In this document: one piece after another, positions 39,881 to 46,842 of the stretch | How the letters are laid out: each line of letters begins with the position of its first letter | Numbering within the stretch: the first letter of the stretch is position 1 | Virus record (IMG/VR): IMGVR_UViG_3300043788_000023 | Span: 1-64,000 of that record | Length of the DNA stretch: 64,000 bases | From: a virus | Direction: 5' to 3' (one strand) | Made by a program: the position numbers and the translations under genes | Notes under the pieces: model-generated | Databases searched by the model: none | What the model saw: only the letters and a program-made list of their open reading frames with translations | What the model was told of the DNA's origin: nothing

Positions 39881-40672
39881 TTACTCGCAACTCTGGATGA
39901 ACGACCCGATGAGCGCGGGGGTTACGGGCGAGCAGGAGTTGCCTAGCGCCCTAAGTCTGTGTGTCCAATCGGGAATCCCATAAACTGTTCGGAAGCCTCG
40001 GGCGTAGGCAGCAGCTTCGGATTCTTCTGAATCACCGTCCGAACGAGCATTTCCTGCGCCCAGTTCATGCTGCCAGTAACGCCAGTCTTGGCACGCTTGC
40101 GCCACCTTCCTTTGGACGTCTGGTGGAAGCGATCCCCCGCCCACTCCTTCTCCAAGGCGTTGATGTAGGTCGGAGTTGTCGTGACTGTTGTCGTGAGCGA
40201 GGATGAAAACACGTTCCCTTTTGAACGGCGCACCGAAGGTTTCAAGACCCACCACGGACGCCCAGCAGGAGTAGCCTGTTCCTTCCAAGTCACCGATGAC
40301 CCGATCAGCGCCTTTATTCTTGAGGTCAGGAACGTTCTCAACGAGGACCCAACGGGGTCGGAGTTCTCGGACGATGCGGGCGTACTCAAACCAGAGACCG
40401 CTTCGCTCAAAGAGTCCACGTTCTTTGCCTCCGGCTGCACGGCTGAGGTCTTGGCAGGGGAAACCACCGCTGATGAGGTCAACTGGCTTGAGGTTGTGCT
40501 TGCCAACATCTTTGACGTTGGGGAATCTTGGGACATCGGGCCACCTTTTGGCGAGGACTTTATTGCAAAAGGGGTCTTTCTCAACTTGCCATAGGGTATC
40601 AAACCCAGCCCATTCCAGACCGAGATCAATGCCGCCAATGCCTGTGAAGAGGCTGCCATGAGTCAAACCCAT
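39881..40672 (-). CDS. C5 cytosine DNA methyltransferase (Dcm-type)
   Basis: ATG 40672 follows AAGG. Motifs: I FTGIGGIDLGLEWAG (9-23), IV GGFPCQDLS with the catalytic Cys (C73), VI VLVENV (109-114), VIII RERVFILA (152-159), and IX-X RLRALGNSCSPVTPALIG near the end. At 263 aa it is short for the family because the target-recognition domain between VIII and IX is only about 65 residues. It methylates C5 of cytosine at an unknown site; no restriction partner is adjacent. Phage copies usually protect against host restriction. An almost fully overlapping frame is discussed in the findings. Confidence 0.85.
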   Translation of the reverse strand: MGLTHGSLFTGIGGIDLGLEWAGFDTLWQVEKDPFCNKVLAKRWPDVPRFPNVKDVGKHNLKPVDLISGGFPCQDLSRAAGGKERGLFERSGLWFEYARIVRELRPRWVLVENVPDLKNKGADRVIGDLEGTGYSCWASVVGLETFGAPFKRERVFILAHDNSHDNSDLHQRLGEGVGGGSLPPDVQRKVAQACQDWRYWQHELGAGNARSDGDSEESEAAAYARGFRTVYGIPDWTHRLRALGNSCSPVTPALIGSFIQSCE

Positions 40673-40705
40673 GAGCCTTAATACTGCGAGAAGGGCGCTA
40701 TCGGT

Positions 40706-40924
40706 TTAGAACGAGCAGTCTGGGACAAGACGCCATGATTTCAGGAGCGTCTCTGGTATGTAAAGCGTGTTTTTGTGTGCGGCCGCCCACACTCGAAGCT
40801 CCTCGGATCGGAGGTATTGGTCGGGAGTCAACCCAAGCTCCCTGACCTTAAGCTCAAAGGCACAGACGGTGGGCGGTGCTACTTCTGACTGGTCTTTCCC
40901 CCAGTTGGGGTTTCCTCGTGGCAT
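40706..40924 (-). CDS. Small hypothetical protein (72 aa)
   Basis: ATG 40924 follows GTAAAGGAGACCT. The product begins MPRGNPNWGK, a start common among short phage proteins, and has a helical middle (FELKVRELGLTPDQYLRS) and a C-terminal Trp/Pro-containing part. It lies between the sigma-like gene and the methyltransferase in one transcription unit. I do not recognise a function; a small DNA-binding adaptor is possible. Confidence 0.6.
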   Translation of the reverse strand: MPRGNPNWGKDQSEVAPPTVCAFELKVRELGLTPDQYLRSEELRVWAAAHKNTLYIPETLLKSWRLVPDCSF

Positions 40925-40933
40925 AGGTCTCCT

Positions 40934-42298
40934 TTACGCTATAGCTGCACGCTTCTTGTACGGCTTCCTCTGCTTGGGGGCACGCTGGTTCTTGAGAAAG
41001 CACTCGGCAAGCTGCTTGAGGCGAGCACGGCACCGGGAAAACTCTTGCTCGGTCACGCCCATGTACTCCGCTGCTTCCCCCATCGCCCCGCATGCTTCCA
41101 GCGCCTCTATCGCTGGAAACACGGTCGGGTCTTCCTTGCGCACGTACCGCTTGAATTCCCCCGTGTACAAGGCGTCATCGTGCTGCTTCTGCGCTCGCTC
41201 TGCTGCTGTGGACAAATGCTGCGAGTTTGAGTGAATGAATTCGTCGCTGCTGGTCGTCGGGTCTGCCTCGTCCAACGAGACGCCGAACGCAATGTTTCCG
41301 GGTCGGCACACAGGATTCTTCTGGCGCTTGCTCTGTACTGTATTGAACTTGTTGGCAAGGCAGAAATTGATGTAGTTACGGAAGCGACGTTCAGACGCAC
41401 CGTACTGTTGGTATGGATCAAACGTCTCAACCACATCTGCGCATCCCAGCGGTCGCCCGTTGGCACCCGGCGACCTATGCTTAGATGCTTGCGGGAGCCA
41501 CTTCATGTGGATCAACAAGTCCTGCGTCCAGTCTTCAACGTCCTCATCCACCACGAAGCGGTTGAGGCGTTTCTTCACCCAGTTGAGCACGTACTTGGGG
41601 TAGCGGTCGTAGAACTCGTCAAAGTTTCTCGGCACCACGAAGCCGTCGTCACCCACGAAATGACCATCCGCACTTTGCACGAACGGGTCACCCGTATAGT
41701 CAAAGTCAATCTTTTCCTCTTCAACCGCTTCGCCTGACACAGACACGGGTTCTGGCGCAGGTATCGGAGGAGGTGCGGGGAGTACTGCGACGGGCTGCGG
41801 AGTGGGTTGGACTACGACTTCAGGTTCGGCAATCTTCGCCTTCTTTTCCAAGATCGCTAGGCGACGTATCTCTTGTTCACGGAGCGCAAGCTCCATCGCA
41901 ACCGGGTCAACGGCAACTGCCCAGCCATTCGCTGCTACTCCGGTGATCGTTCCTACAATCGGGCGTCCCCACGGAGCCGCACCCTGCAAGGACTTCTTGC
42001 CGTCCCAAGCGACTACGGGAGCGCCAGTAAGATCATCGTTATCCGCAAGCACGACGTAACTTGGGACGACCTGCTTTTTCCAAGGGCGAAGGTTCTTGTA
42101 CAGAGTCCTCTCGGGTTCCTCGGACGGCTGGGGTCTCCGGGGTCCCGTCAGGTTATAGACGAGAGATATGAGTGCGGCGTCCCCGGAATGAAACTCGTGG
42201 GCGTCCGGGTATATGAACCGCAGGGTGACGCTTTTGTCGGGATTTTGGAGTGCATAGACTGGCACCGACTTCCCGCTGATGACATCCTCAGTAGACAT
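40934..42298 (-). CDS. Sigma70-like transcription factor (454 aa)
   Basis: ATG 42298 is preferred to a TTG start 21 bases upstream because GGAGG immediately precedes it. Residues 225-340 have the layout of sigma region 2 as seen in phage sigma-like proteins: FDEFYDRYPKYVLNWVKKRL, VDEDVEDWTQDLLIHMKW, then FDPYQQYGASERRFRNYINF. Residues 395-440 form a region 4-like helix-turn-helix (EACGAMGEAAEYMGVTEQEF, then SRCRARLKQLAECF). The N-terminal half is an unrelated beta-rich domain plus a Pro-rich linker. It probably directs RNA polymerase to phage promoters, most likely late ones given its place near the virion genes. Confidence 0.7.
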   Translation of the reverse strand: MSTEDVISGKSVPVYALQNPDKSVTLRFIYPDAHEFHSGDAALISLVYNLTGPRRPQPSEEPERTLYKNLRPWKKQVVPSYVVLADNDDLTGAPVVAWDGKKSLQGAAPWGRPIVGTITGVAANGWAVAVDPVAMELALREQEIRRLAILEKKAKIAEPEVVVQPTPQPVAVLPAPPPIPAPEPVSVSGEAVEEEKIDFDYTGDPFVQSADGHFVGDDGFVVPRNFDEFYDRYPKYVLNWVKKRLNRFVVDEDVEDWTQDLLIHMKWLPQASKHRSPGANGRPLGCADVVETFDPYQQYGASERRFRNYINFCLANKFNTVQSKRQKNPVCRPGNIAFGVSLDEADPTTSSDEFIHSNSQHLSTAAERAQKQHDDALYTGEFKRYVRKEDPTVFPAIEALEACGAMGEAAEYMGVTEQEFSRCRARLKQLAECFLKNQRAPKQRKPYKKRAAIA

Positions 42299-42368
42299 AA
42301 TCCTCCGTAGACACGTCAACCACGCCGGGAGTCGGTGCCCACGGGTAGCGTGTGGAAAAGTGTGAAGC

Positions 42369-42569
42369 TTATTTCAATCCAAATGGGCGCAAAGTATCCC
42401 CGGCGAGAAGGGCTTCTTCTGCCTCGATGCGCTTCTTCAAGTCTACCATCATGGGGCACCTCTCGCCAAGACCACAAGTTGTGTCTTGAACATGGCTGGC
42501 ATAGAGGGCTTTCATGAGTTCGACTGCGCGGGGTCTTTGACGCTCGGATTGAATGATAGTTTTGGTCAT
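42369..42569 (-). CDS. Small hypothetical protein (66 aa)
   Basis: ATG 42569 (MTKTIIQSERQRP) is chosen over a longer frame because AAGG precedes it and a promoter lies just upstream, inside that longer frame. The product has a helix (VELMKALYASHVQ), a two-Cys stretch (TTCGLGERCPMMVD) and a charged C-terminal helix (LKKRIEAEEALLA). Soluble, unrecognised. The 42299-42368 gap downstream holds only the leader of the sigma-like gene. Confidence 0.55.
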   Translation of the reverse strand: MTKTIIQSERQRPRAVELMKALYASHVQDTTCGLGERCPMMVDLKKRIEAEEALLAGDTLRPFGLK

Positions 42570-42591
42570 CAGTCCGTACCTTGAGATAGCT

Positions 42592-42620
42592 ACATTACAG
42601 TAGATGCTGGGGGATGTCAA
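42592..42620 (-). promoter_or_regulatory. Sigma70-like promoter (TTGACA, 17 bp, TAATGT)
   Basis: On the minus strand a consensus -35 TTGACA (42620-42615) is separated by exactly 17 bp from TAATGT (42597-42592), which is preceded by ACTG as in the other promoters here. The start near 42585 leaves a 15-base leader with AAGG before ATG 42569. It could drive the 42369 gene and the sigma-like gene behind it. Confidence 0.65.
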
Positions 42621-42632
42621 CTGGTTGCAGGA

Positions 42633-42908
42633 TTAAATCTTTTTGTTGAGGCCTTCTACTTCGGGTGCTGCACACTCAATGACGGGTTCCAAGGCTTCTA
42701 TCTTAGCATAGGGGGAGGAACCGTTTGCTGCTGCGGCGTTTGCGAAGGGGAGGACGAACTCGGCGTCACGGAGCCTGCGTTTGATCGTTGTAGCTGGGAG
42801 GCTGGCGATGGTCTCGGACAACTCGGCTACCGCCGCTGAAAGGGCTTCACGGCAAGCTGCCGCTGTAATGCAGACGTTGGGGATCGGTGCTTCTTTTCCG
42901 ACTGCCAT
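42633..42908 (-). CDS. Small Ala-rich hypothetical protein (91 aa)
   Basis: ATG 42908 overlaps the previous TAA (TAATG). The product is helical and Ala-rich (ACREALSAAVAELSETIASL), with three Cys and no membrane segment, and ends EVEGLNKKI. It is the fourth gene of an overlapping set after TerL. Function unknown. Confidence 0.55.
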   Translation of the reverse strand: MAVGKEAPIPNVCITAAACREALSAAVAELSETIASLPATTIKRRLRDAEFVLPFANAAAANGSSPYAKIEALEPVIECAAPEVEGLNKKI

Positions 42909-43306
42909 TACTTTTTACCCCCGAGGACAGAGATCAACTGCTGGAGGATGCTCTGGAAGTTGACCATGATGGAGTTCTGGTTAGCCATGAGGACATCTTG
43001 CTTGGTAGCCATCTCACGTACCAGCCCAAGTTCTTCGGCGGCGACTTCAGCTTGGTGGTGGATCGCCTCGGCAAGCTGGTGAACGCTCTGAGCGAGTTCA
43101 CGCTGCGCCTGCACTTGGCTTTCAAGGTGGGCTTTCAGTTCGGCATTGCTGTCATTGATCGCCTTGGTGTTGGCTTCAAGTTGACGATTCGTGTTGTTGT
43201 TTTGGATTGAGTTCCAGATGAAAAGCCCTGCACACAGGATCACAGCCCCGGCTGAGGGACCGAATTCCTTGATGAGTTCAACTGGTTCGGCTTGGAATAA
43301 TAGCAT
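42908..43306 (-). CDS. Membrane-anchored coiled-coil protein (132 aa), spanin/holin candidate
   Basis: A hydrophobic helix near the N-terminus (AGAVILCAGLFIWNSI, about 20-35) is followed by about 70 residues of heptad-like coiled coil (NRQLEANTKAINDSNAELKA, ESQVQAQRELAQSVHQLAEA) and an amphipathic end. That topology fits an i-spanin (Rz-like) or an envelope-tethered lysis accessory. It overlaps the preceding gene as TGATG. No lipoprotein partner is nested in it, so the role remains a guess. Confidence 0.55.
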   Translation of the reverse strand: MLLFQAEPVELIKEFGPSAGAVILCAGLFIWNSIQNNNTNRQLEANTKAINDSNAELKAHLESQVQAQRELAQSVHQLAEAIHHQAEVAAEELGLVREMATKQDVLMANQNSIMVNFQSILQQLISVLGGKK

Positions 43307-43515
43307 CAGCTTCCCTTGAGTGCGTTTGCTTCAGCTTTGATCTTAGCTGCGGCAACAAGGGCATCCGCGAGTACGAGGGCGGCGGCTAGTGTAGCGTCAG
43401 CTTTGATTTCTGCCTTAATCTTTTCCGGCATGGCGCTCATCCTAAAGTGCTGGACGATTGTCGTGATCAGCGCGACGACTGCTGTTACGCCCGCTATTAG
43501 GGTGTCGTAAGTCAT
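43306..43515 (-). CDS. Small membrane protein (69 aa), holin-like candidate
   Basis: ATG 43515 (MTYDTLIAG) is preferred to an upstream ATG because AGGTGG lies eight bases before it. One hydrophobic segment (LIAGVTAVVALITTIVQHF) precedes an Ala/Lys-rich amphipathic helix (TLAAALVLADALVAAAK). It overlaps the next gene (TGATG). Position after terL and before a coiled-coil membrane protein is consistent with a lysis cassette. Confidence 0.55.
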   Translation of the reverse strand: MTYDTLIAGVTAVVALITTIVQHFRMSAMPEKIKAEIKADATLAAALVLADALVAAAKIKAEANALKGS

Positions 43516-43581
43516 AGGTTTTCCACCTGAACGAGGCAGAACACACATGACCCGCTACAAATGGGACGCGTAGCACGGGAA

Positions 43582-45726
43582 TTACCTTCTTCCCCGCCTG
43601 CTCCAAGGGCTTACAGGGTTGGCTCCAGAGTAAGAAGCGTTGTGTTGTTGGGCTTTTTTGAGCTTCTCCATGATCTTCAAGACCTGCATGGGAATGCCGT
43701 CCATGCCGATTAGCGGAACCGGGGGCTTGGTAGCTTGGGACTGCATGAGCAGGCTGAGACCGGAGGGGTCCATCATCTGACCCTGTTCCAGCAACCAGCG
43801 CTGGGCGAGGAAGGCGCAGAGCATGGCAGCGTCCGCCATGTCGTCGTGAGCACCCTTTTCCTGTGGTGCCGCGACACGGATGCGGTACTTGGCGGCGACC
43901 TCAAGTTCAACAAGCTTCAGTTCTTGGATGAACTTTGGCACGTAGGGGAAAGAGCAACGTTCGGACTCAATATAACCACGCAGGGCGTACGCCATTTGCG
44001 AGTTGATCGCGGGTGTCAAGTTGACCAATTCAAAGTTCCTGATCTTCTTCAGTTCAAGAAGCTGGACAAGCTGCTGACCTCCGTGTTGGTCGGTTGCACC
44101 CTTGAAGCACGGAAGAATCTTGTTCATCTCATCCATCCACGCAAGGATGTCCTCAAGCGGGAGAACTTGGTAGTTGGAGTACTTGCCTTGCCCGATGCCC
44201 TGCTTGACGCCGGGCCACACACCATCTTCGCCGACCATCATGCGGTCAATGTAGTCGTACACCAGTTTGATCGTGCCGCCAGGTCCGCCAGGTTCAAGGT
44301 GGGCGATAGCGAGCGCCGATGCGTCATTGGTCATGCCAAGGTCAAAGCCCCAGAAGTAGTTCCTACCGACCTGTATCTGGGAGAAACGCTCAAGGTTGAG
44401 GCGTGCGCTGCTCATAACAGGCAAGCCCTTTTCGTCCCACTGGCAGTCAGTACACTTCTTGACGGAAGCCTCGGTCACGTACGATTCAGACGACTCAAGG
44501 AACTTGCCGCCGTACTCAGCCCTGAACGTGAGCGGGTTCTTCTTGTACTCGGACTTGAGGAACTTTGAGAGCAGCTTCGGGTTCATCTCAGCGCTTGGGC
44601 AGTTGAGTGTGAAGATCGGAGAGTCAGTCTTCATGCCTTCTTCCAGCGCCAGCTTGTGAAGCTCGTACATCTTACCGATCCTCTTCAGGGGCGAAGAGAT
44701 TGACAGAATCATGGAGTCTTGAATACCCACAGCCTCATTCTCGCCTTCAAATTCAAGGTTAGGCTCGGTGCCTTCCGCTTCTTCAAAGCGCACGTTGGAA
44801 TCTCCACCGAAGTCAGTGCCCATCGGCTGCTCGGGAAGATCGCTAGACTTCACTTCTTTTTCGTGGTGGAAGTCTGCGGTTGACGGTGAGGCGGCGGCGT
44901 ACATGTCGTCCGACGTTGATCCCTTTGCTGAACGGAAGTGAGCGAACTCGTCAAGCGCAAGGAAGATGGACGACGGCGAACGCACGGCGTTCGTGGTGCA
45001 AGGTAAGCACGACACGGTAACCGTGGGCGTGGACTCCTGCTTCTCACGGTCAGAGAGTGTGACGAATGCCAAGTCCTTCGCGTTGGTGTCCTTCAGGTAC
45101 GGGGCGAAGAAACTCTCAGCCTTGAGCACCTGTTCACGAAGCTTTTTGAATAGACGGTGAGCACCGTTCTCGTCCTGCGCAAGGAAGGTGAAGTCAATGA
45201 TGGAGCCGGGAAACAGACCGAAGTGCTCCTGTGGGGAGCGGATGTTGAGCAGCAGATACAGCTTGTACGCAGCAATAGCGGCAACCAATTCCGATTTGCC
45301 GCCACGGCGTCCGGCGAAGATGCAAGCCTCGTTGAAGCCCGCTTCTCCGGGTATGCCCCCCATGTTGGGAATCTCACGCCAGTCGTTGACGTTGCAGCGC
45401 TGCTCGTTGTAGGCGATGTGAAGGTACTCTTCCTCGGTCACATCGGCGTGTTTCTTCTTCTCACGGTACACGTCGTACATCGGTACCATGCCCCAGCCGG
45501 GGATGCGGGTCGCCCAGTCAGGCTTGTAGTCAAAAGGGACGCCGTAGATGCACTTGACGATGACCCGCTGCACGGGACGCAGAACGATGCCGATACCGCC
45601 CGGACCCTCAATGAAATCAATGGCATTTTGCAGCTTTGATGGGTCTTCAATACTCGCAGCGATAGCCTGCCCGAAGACGGAGTCTTTGGCGGATTTGCCG
45701 AAACGTTTGTTCCTAGAGATAGCCAT
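43582..45726 (-). CDS. terL: Terminase large subunit
   Basis: The 714-aa protein has an N-terminal ATPase and a C-terminal nuclease. Walker A is GRRGGKS (139-145), preceded by an adenine-motif region; Walker B with catalytic Glu is LALDEFAHF (256-264). The RNase H-like nuclease shows GFDLGMTNDAS (near 461), GATDQHGG and HDDMADAAM (near 629), giving the three acidic sites. A 65-residue acidic insertion (about 285-340) between the domains is unusual. TerL packages DNA into proheads through the portal. No small subunit was recognised next to it. The ribosome site is weak (TTTTAGTAGAC). This is the strongest evidence that the window is phage. Confidence 0.93.
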   Translation of the reverse strand: MAISRNKRFGKSAKDSVFGQAIAASIEDPSKLQNAIDFIEGPGGIGIVLRPVQRVIVKCIYGVPFDYKPDWATRIPGWGMVPMYDVYREKKKHADVTEEEYLHIAYNEQRCNVNDWREIPNMGGIPGEAGFNEACIFAGRRGGKSELVAAIAAYKLYLLLNIRSPQEHFGLFPGSIIDFTFLAQDENGAHRLFKKLREQVLKAESFFAPYLKDTNAKDLAFVTLSDREKQESTPTVTVSCLPCTTNAVRSPSSIFLALDEFAHFRSAKGSTSDDMYAAASPSTADFHHEKEVKSSDLPEQPMGTDFGGDSNVRFEEAEGTEPNLEFEGENEAVGIQDSMILSISSPLKRIGKMYELHKLALEEGMKTDSPIFTLNCPSAEMNPKLLSKFLKSEYKKNPLTFRAEYGGKFLESSESYVTEASVKKCTDCQWDEKGLPVMSSARLNLERFSQIQVGRNYFWGFDLGMTNDASALAIAHLEPGGPGGTIKLVYDYIDRMMVGEDGVWPGVKQGIGQGKYSNYQVLPLEDILAWMDEMNKILPCFKGATDQHGGQQLVQLLELKKIRNFELVNLTPAINSQMAYALRGYIESERCSFPYVPKFIQELKLVELEVAAKYRIRVAAPQEKGAHDDMADAAMLCAFLAQRWLLEQGQMMDPSGLSLLMQSQATKPPVPLIGMDGIPMQVLKIMEKLKKAQQHNASYSGANPVSPWSRRGRR

Positions 45727-45771
45727 GTCTACTAAAAGGCTTGAAAATTGGGGTTTTTAGAAGAAGGAGGT

Positions 45772-45807
45772 GGGGCTGCGGCGTAGATTAGGTGCGCAGC
45801 CCCTTTT
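45772..45807. repeat. Nine-base inverted repeat with T-run on the + strand
   Basis: GGGGCTGCG (45772-45780) and CGCAGCCCC (45795-45803) pair perfectly over a 14-base loop. TTTT follows on the + strand only, although the flanking genes read on the minus strand. It may be a terminator for antisense + strand transcription, a 5' leader structure of terL, or a packaging-related site. The 45808-45924 stretch shows no supported gene. Confidence 0.55.
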
Positions 45808-45924
45808 ATCGACCGCCACGGGGTAGAGGTGCCGCATGGCGACCCATATCTCAAATTGGAGCGCCGCGTTGCTTGTGTGCGCCACAGGAAGCTCCTAGAA
45901 AGCCGCCAGCAGCCGCAGCGCATG

Positions 45925-46185
45925 TTAGTGCATCAAGAGAAGGGCAACTACTGCGCCCAGAGTCCATCCCAGCCAGTCCGTGAGGTTATCAAGGAAAGTC
46001 TGCGGTGGGTTCTTCTCGTACTTCGCATCGTACCAAAATTCTTTGACGGCGGCAAGTAGCGCTACGATGACGGTCGTGAACAAATGATGCGGCGTGTGTT
46101 CAACGATCAAGGCGGCGACACCGAAGTGCGCCCAGAAAGCTACGAACTGAATGTTCTGCCCCGCCTTCGCAATCCAAGACGCCAT
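45925..46185 (-). CDS. Small membrane protein (86 aa), holin-like
   Basis: The product has three hydrophobic helices: QFVAFWAHFGVAALIV, LFTTVIVALLAAV and GWTLGAVVALLLM. Between them a charged segment (KEFWYDAKYEKNPPQT) resembles a motif (KEFWFDxxYE) I know from small membrane proteins next to terminase and lysis genes in many phages. A class I holin-like role is possible but unproven. It lies just upstream of terL. Confidence 0.6.
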   Translation of the reverse strand: MASWIAKAGQNIQFVAFWAHFGVAALIVEHTPHHLFTTVIVALLAAVKEFWYDAKYEKNPPQTFLDNLTDWLGWTLGAVVALLLMH

Positions 46186-46188
46186 AGG

Positions 46189-46545
46189 TTACCGTCCGTT
46201 GCCCAGTTTGCCAAGCACTGAAGCGACGTGTGCTTGCGCATCGGCGAATTCTGTGTCCCAGCTTGACTCACGCACGACGGCTTGCTTGCGACCAAATCCA
46301 TCAACGTGGCGGATCATGCCCCCAGTGCGCATCGTGCGTGTCGGGGACTCATTCTGATCTTGAAAGGACATCGGGTCTTCAAGCCAAAGCTCAACGACCG
46401 CTTCTTCCTCTTCAGAACTGACAGCGGACTCAAGGAAGTTATCAGCCTCGTCCACCACGTCTTTCCAGTGACGAAACTCAACGGGGTGACCGTCAGCGAC
46501 GGCTCCGGTCTTAACGAAGCCGGAACCTGTGATGCGAACGATCAT
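46189..46545 (-). CDS. Hypothetical protein (118 aa)
   Basis: ATG 46545 overlaps the previous gene by four bases (ATGA). The product is beta-rich at the start (MIVRITGSGFVKTG) with an acidic centre (SSEEEEAVVELWLED) and a helical C-terminus (FADAQAHVASVLGKLG). Soluble. In the same cluster as the large virion-type proteins. Unrecognised. Confidence 0.6.
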   Translation of the reverse strand: MIVRITGSGFVKTGAVADGHPVEFRHWKDVVDEADNFLESAVSSEEEEAVVELWLEDPMSFQDQNESPTRTMRTGGMIRHVDGFGRKQAVVRESSWDTEFADAQAHVASVLGKLGNGR

Positions 46546-46841
46546 ACGCGGGTCTCAAGCTCCTTGATGATCTCCTCAAGGGTGAACTGCGCCTTGTAGG
46601 GCATCTCGGACTGAATCTTGCGAGCCTCAGCATTGATCTGCGTCAGAACCTCACGGACGATCTTGTCCACGAGCGGCTTGAACTCGGGGTAGCGCTGCAA
46701 TCCCATTAGCGGCTTGCTTTGTTCAGACGTCTCCAAGCCCTCTGGTGCCTCGGAAGAGTAATCCGCCTGCTTGGTGTGGCGAGCGATTGCCTTCTCGGCT
46801 TGTTTGCGGATTATCTCCGCCCGTGCTGTCAGGTCTGCCAT
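46542..46841 (-). CDS. Helical hypothetical protein (99 aa)
   Basis: ATG 46841 follows GGGAGTAAC, directly after the 1185-aa gene. The protein is almost entirely helical (ARAEIIRKQAEKAIARHTKQ, FKPLVDKIVREVLTQINAEA). KQADYSSEAPEG resembles the linker style of the large proteins beside it. Possibly a small capsid-associated or assembly protein. Unrecognised. Confidence 0.6.
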   Translation of the reverse strand: MADLTARAEIIRKQAEKAIARHTKQADYSSEAPEGLETSEQSKPLMGLQRYPEFKPLVDKIVREVLTQINAEARKIQSEMPYKAQFTLEEIIKELETRV

Positions 46842-46842
46842 G

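Noticed and set aside
45732-45923. 63-codon minus-strand ORF after the holin-like gene
   Set aside because: Arg/Cys/Trp-rich composition without pattern, it reads through the inverted repeat, and it has no ribosome site.
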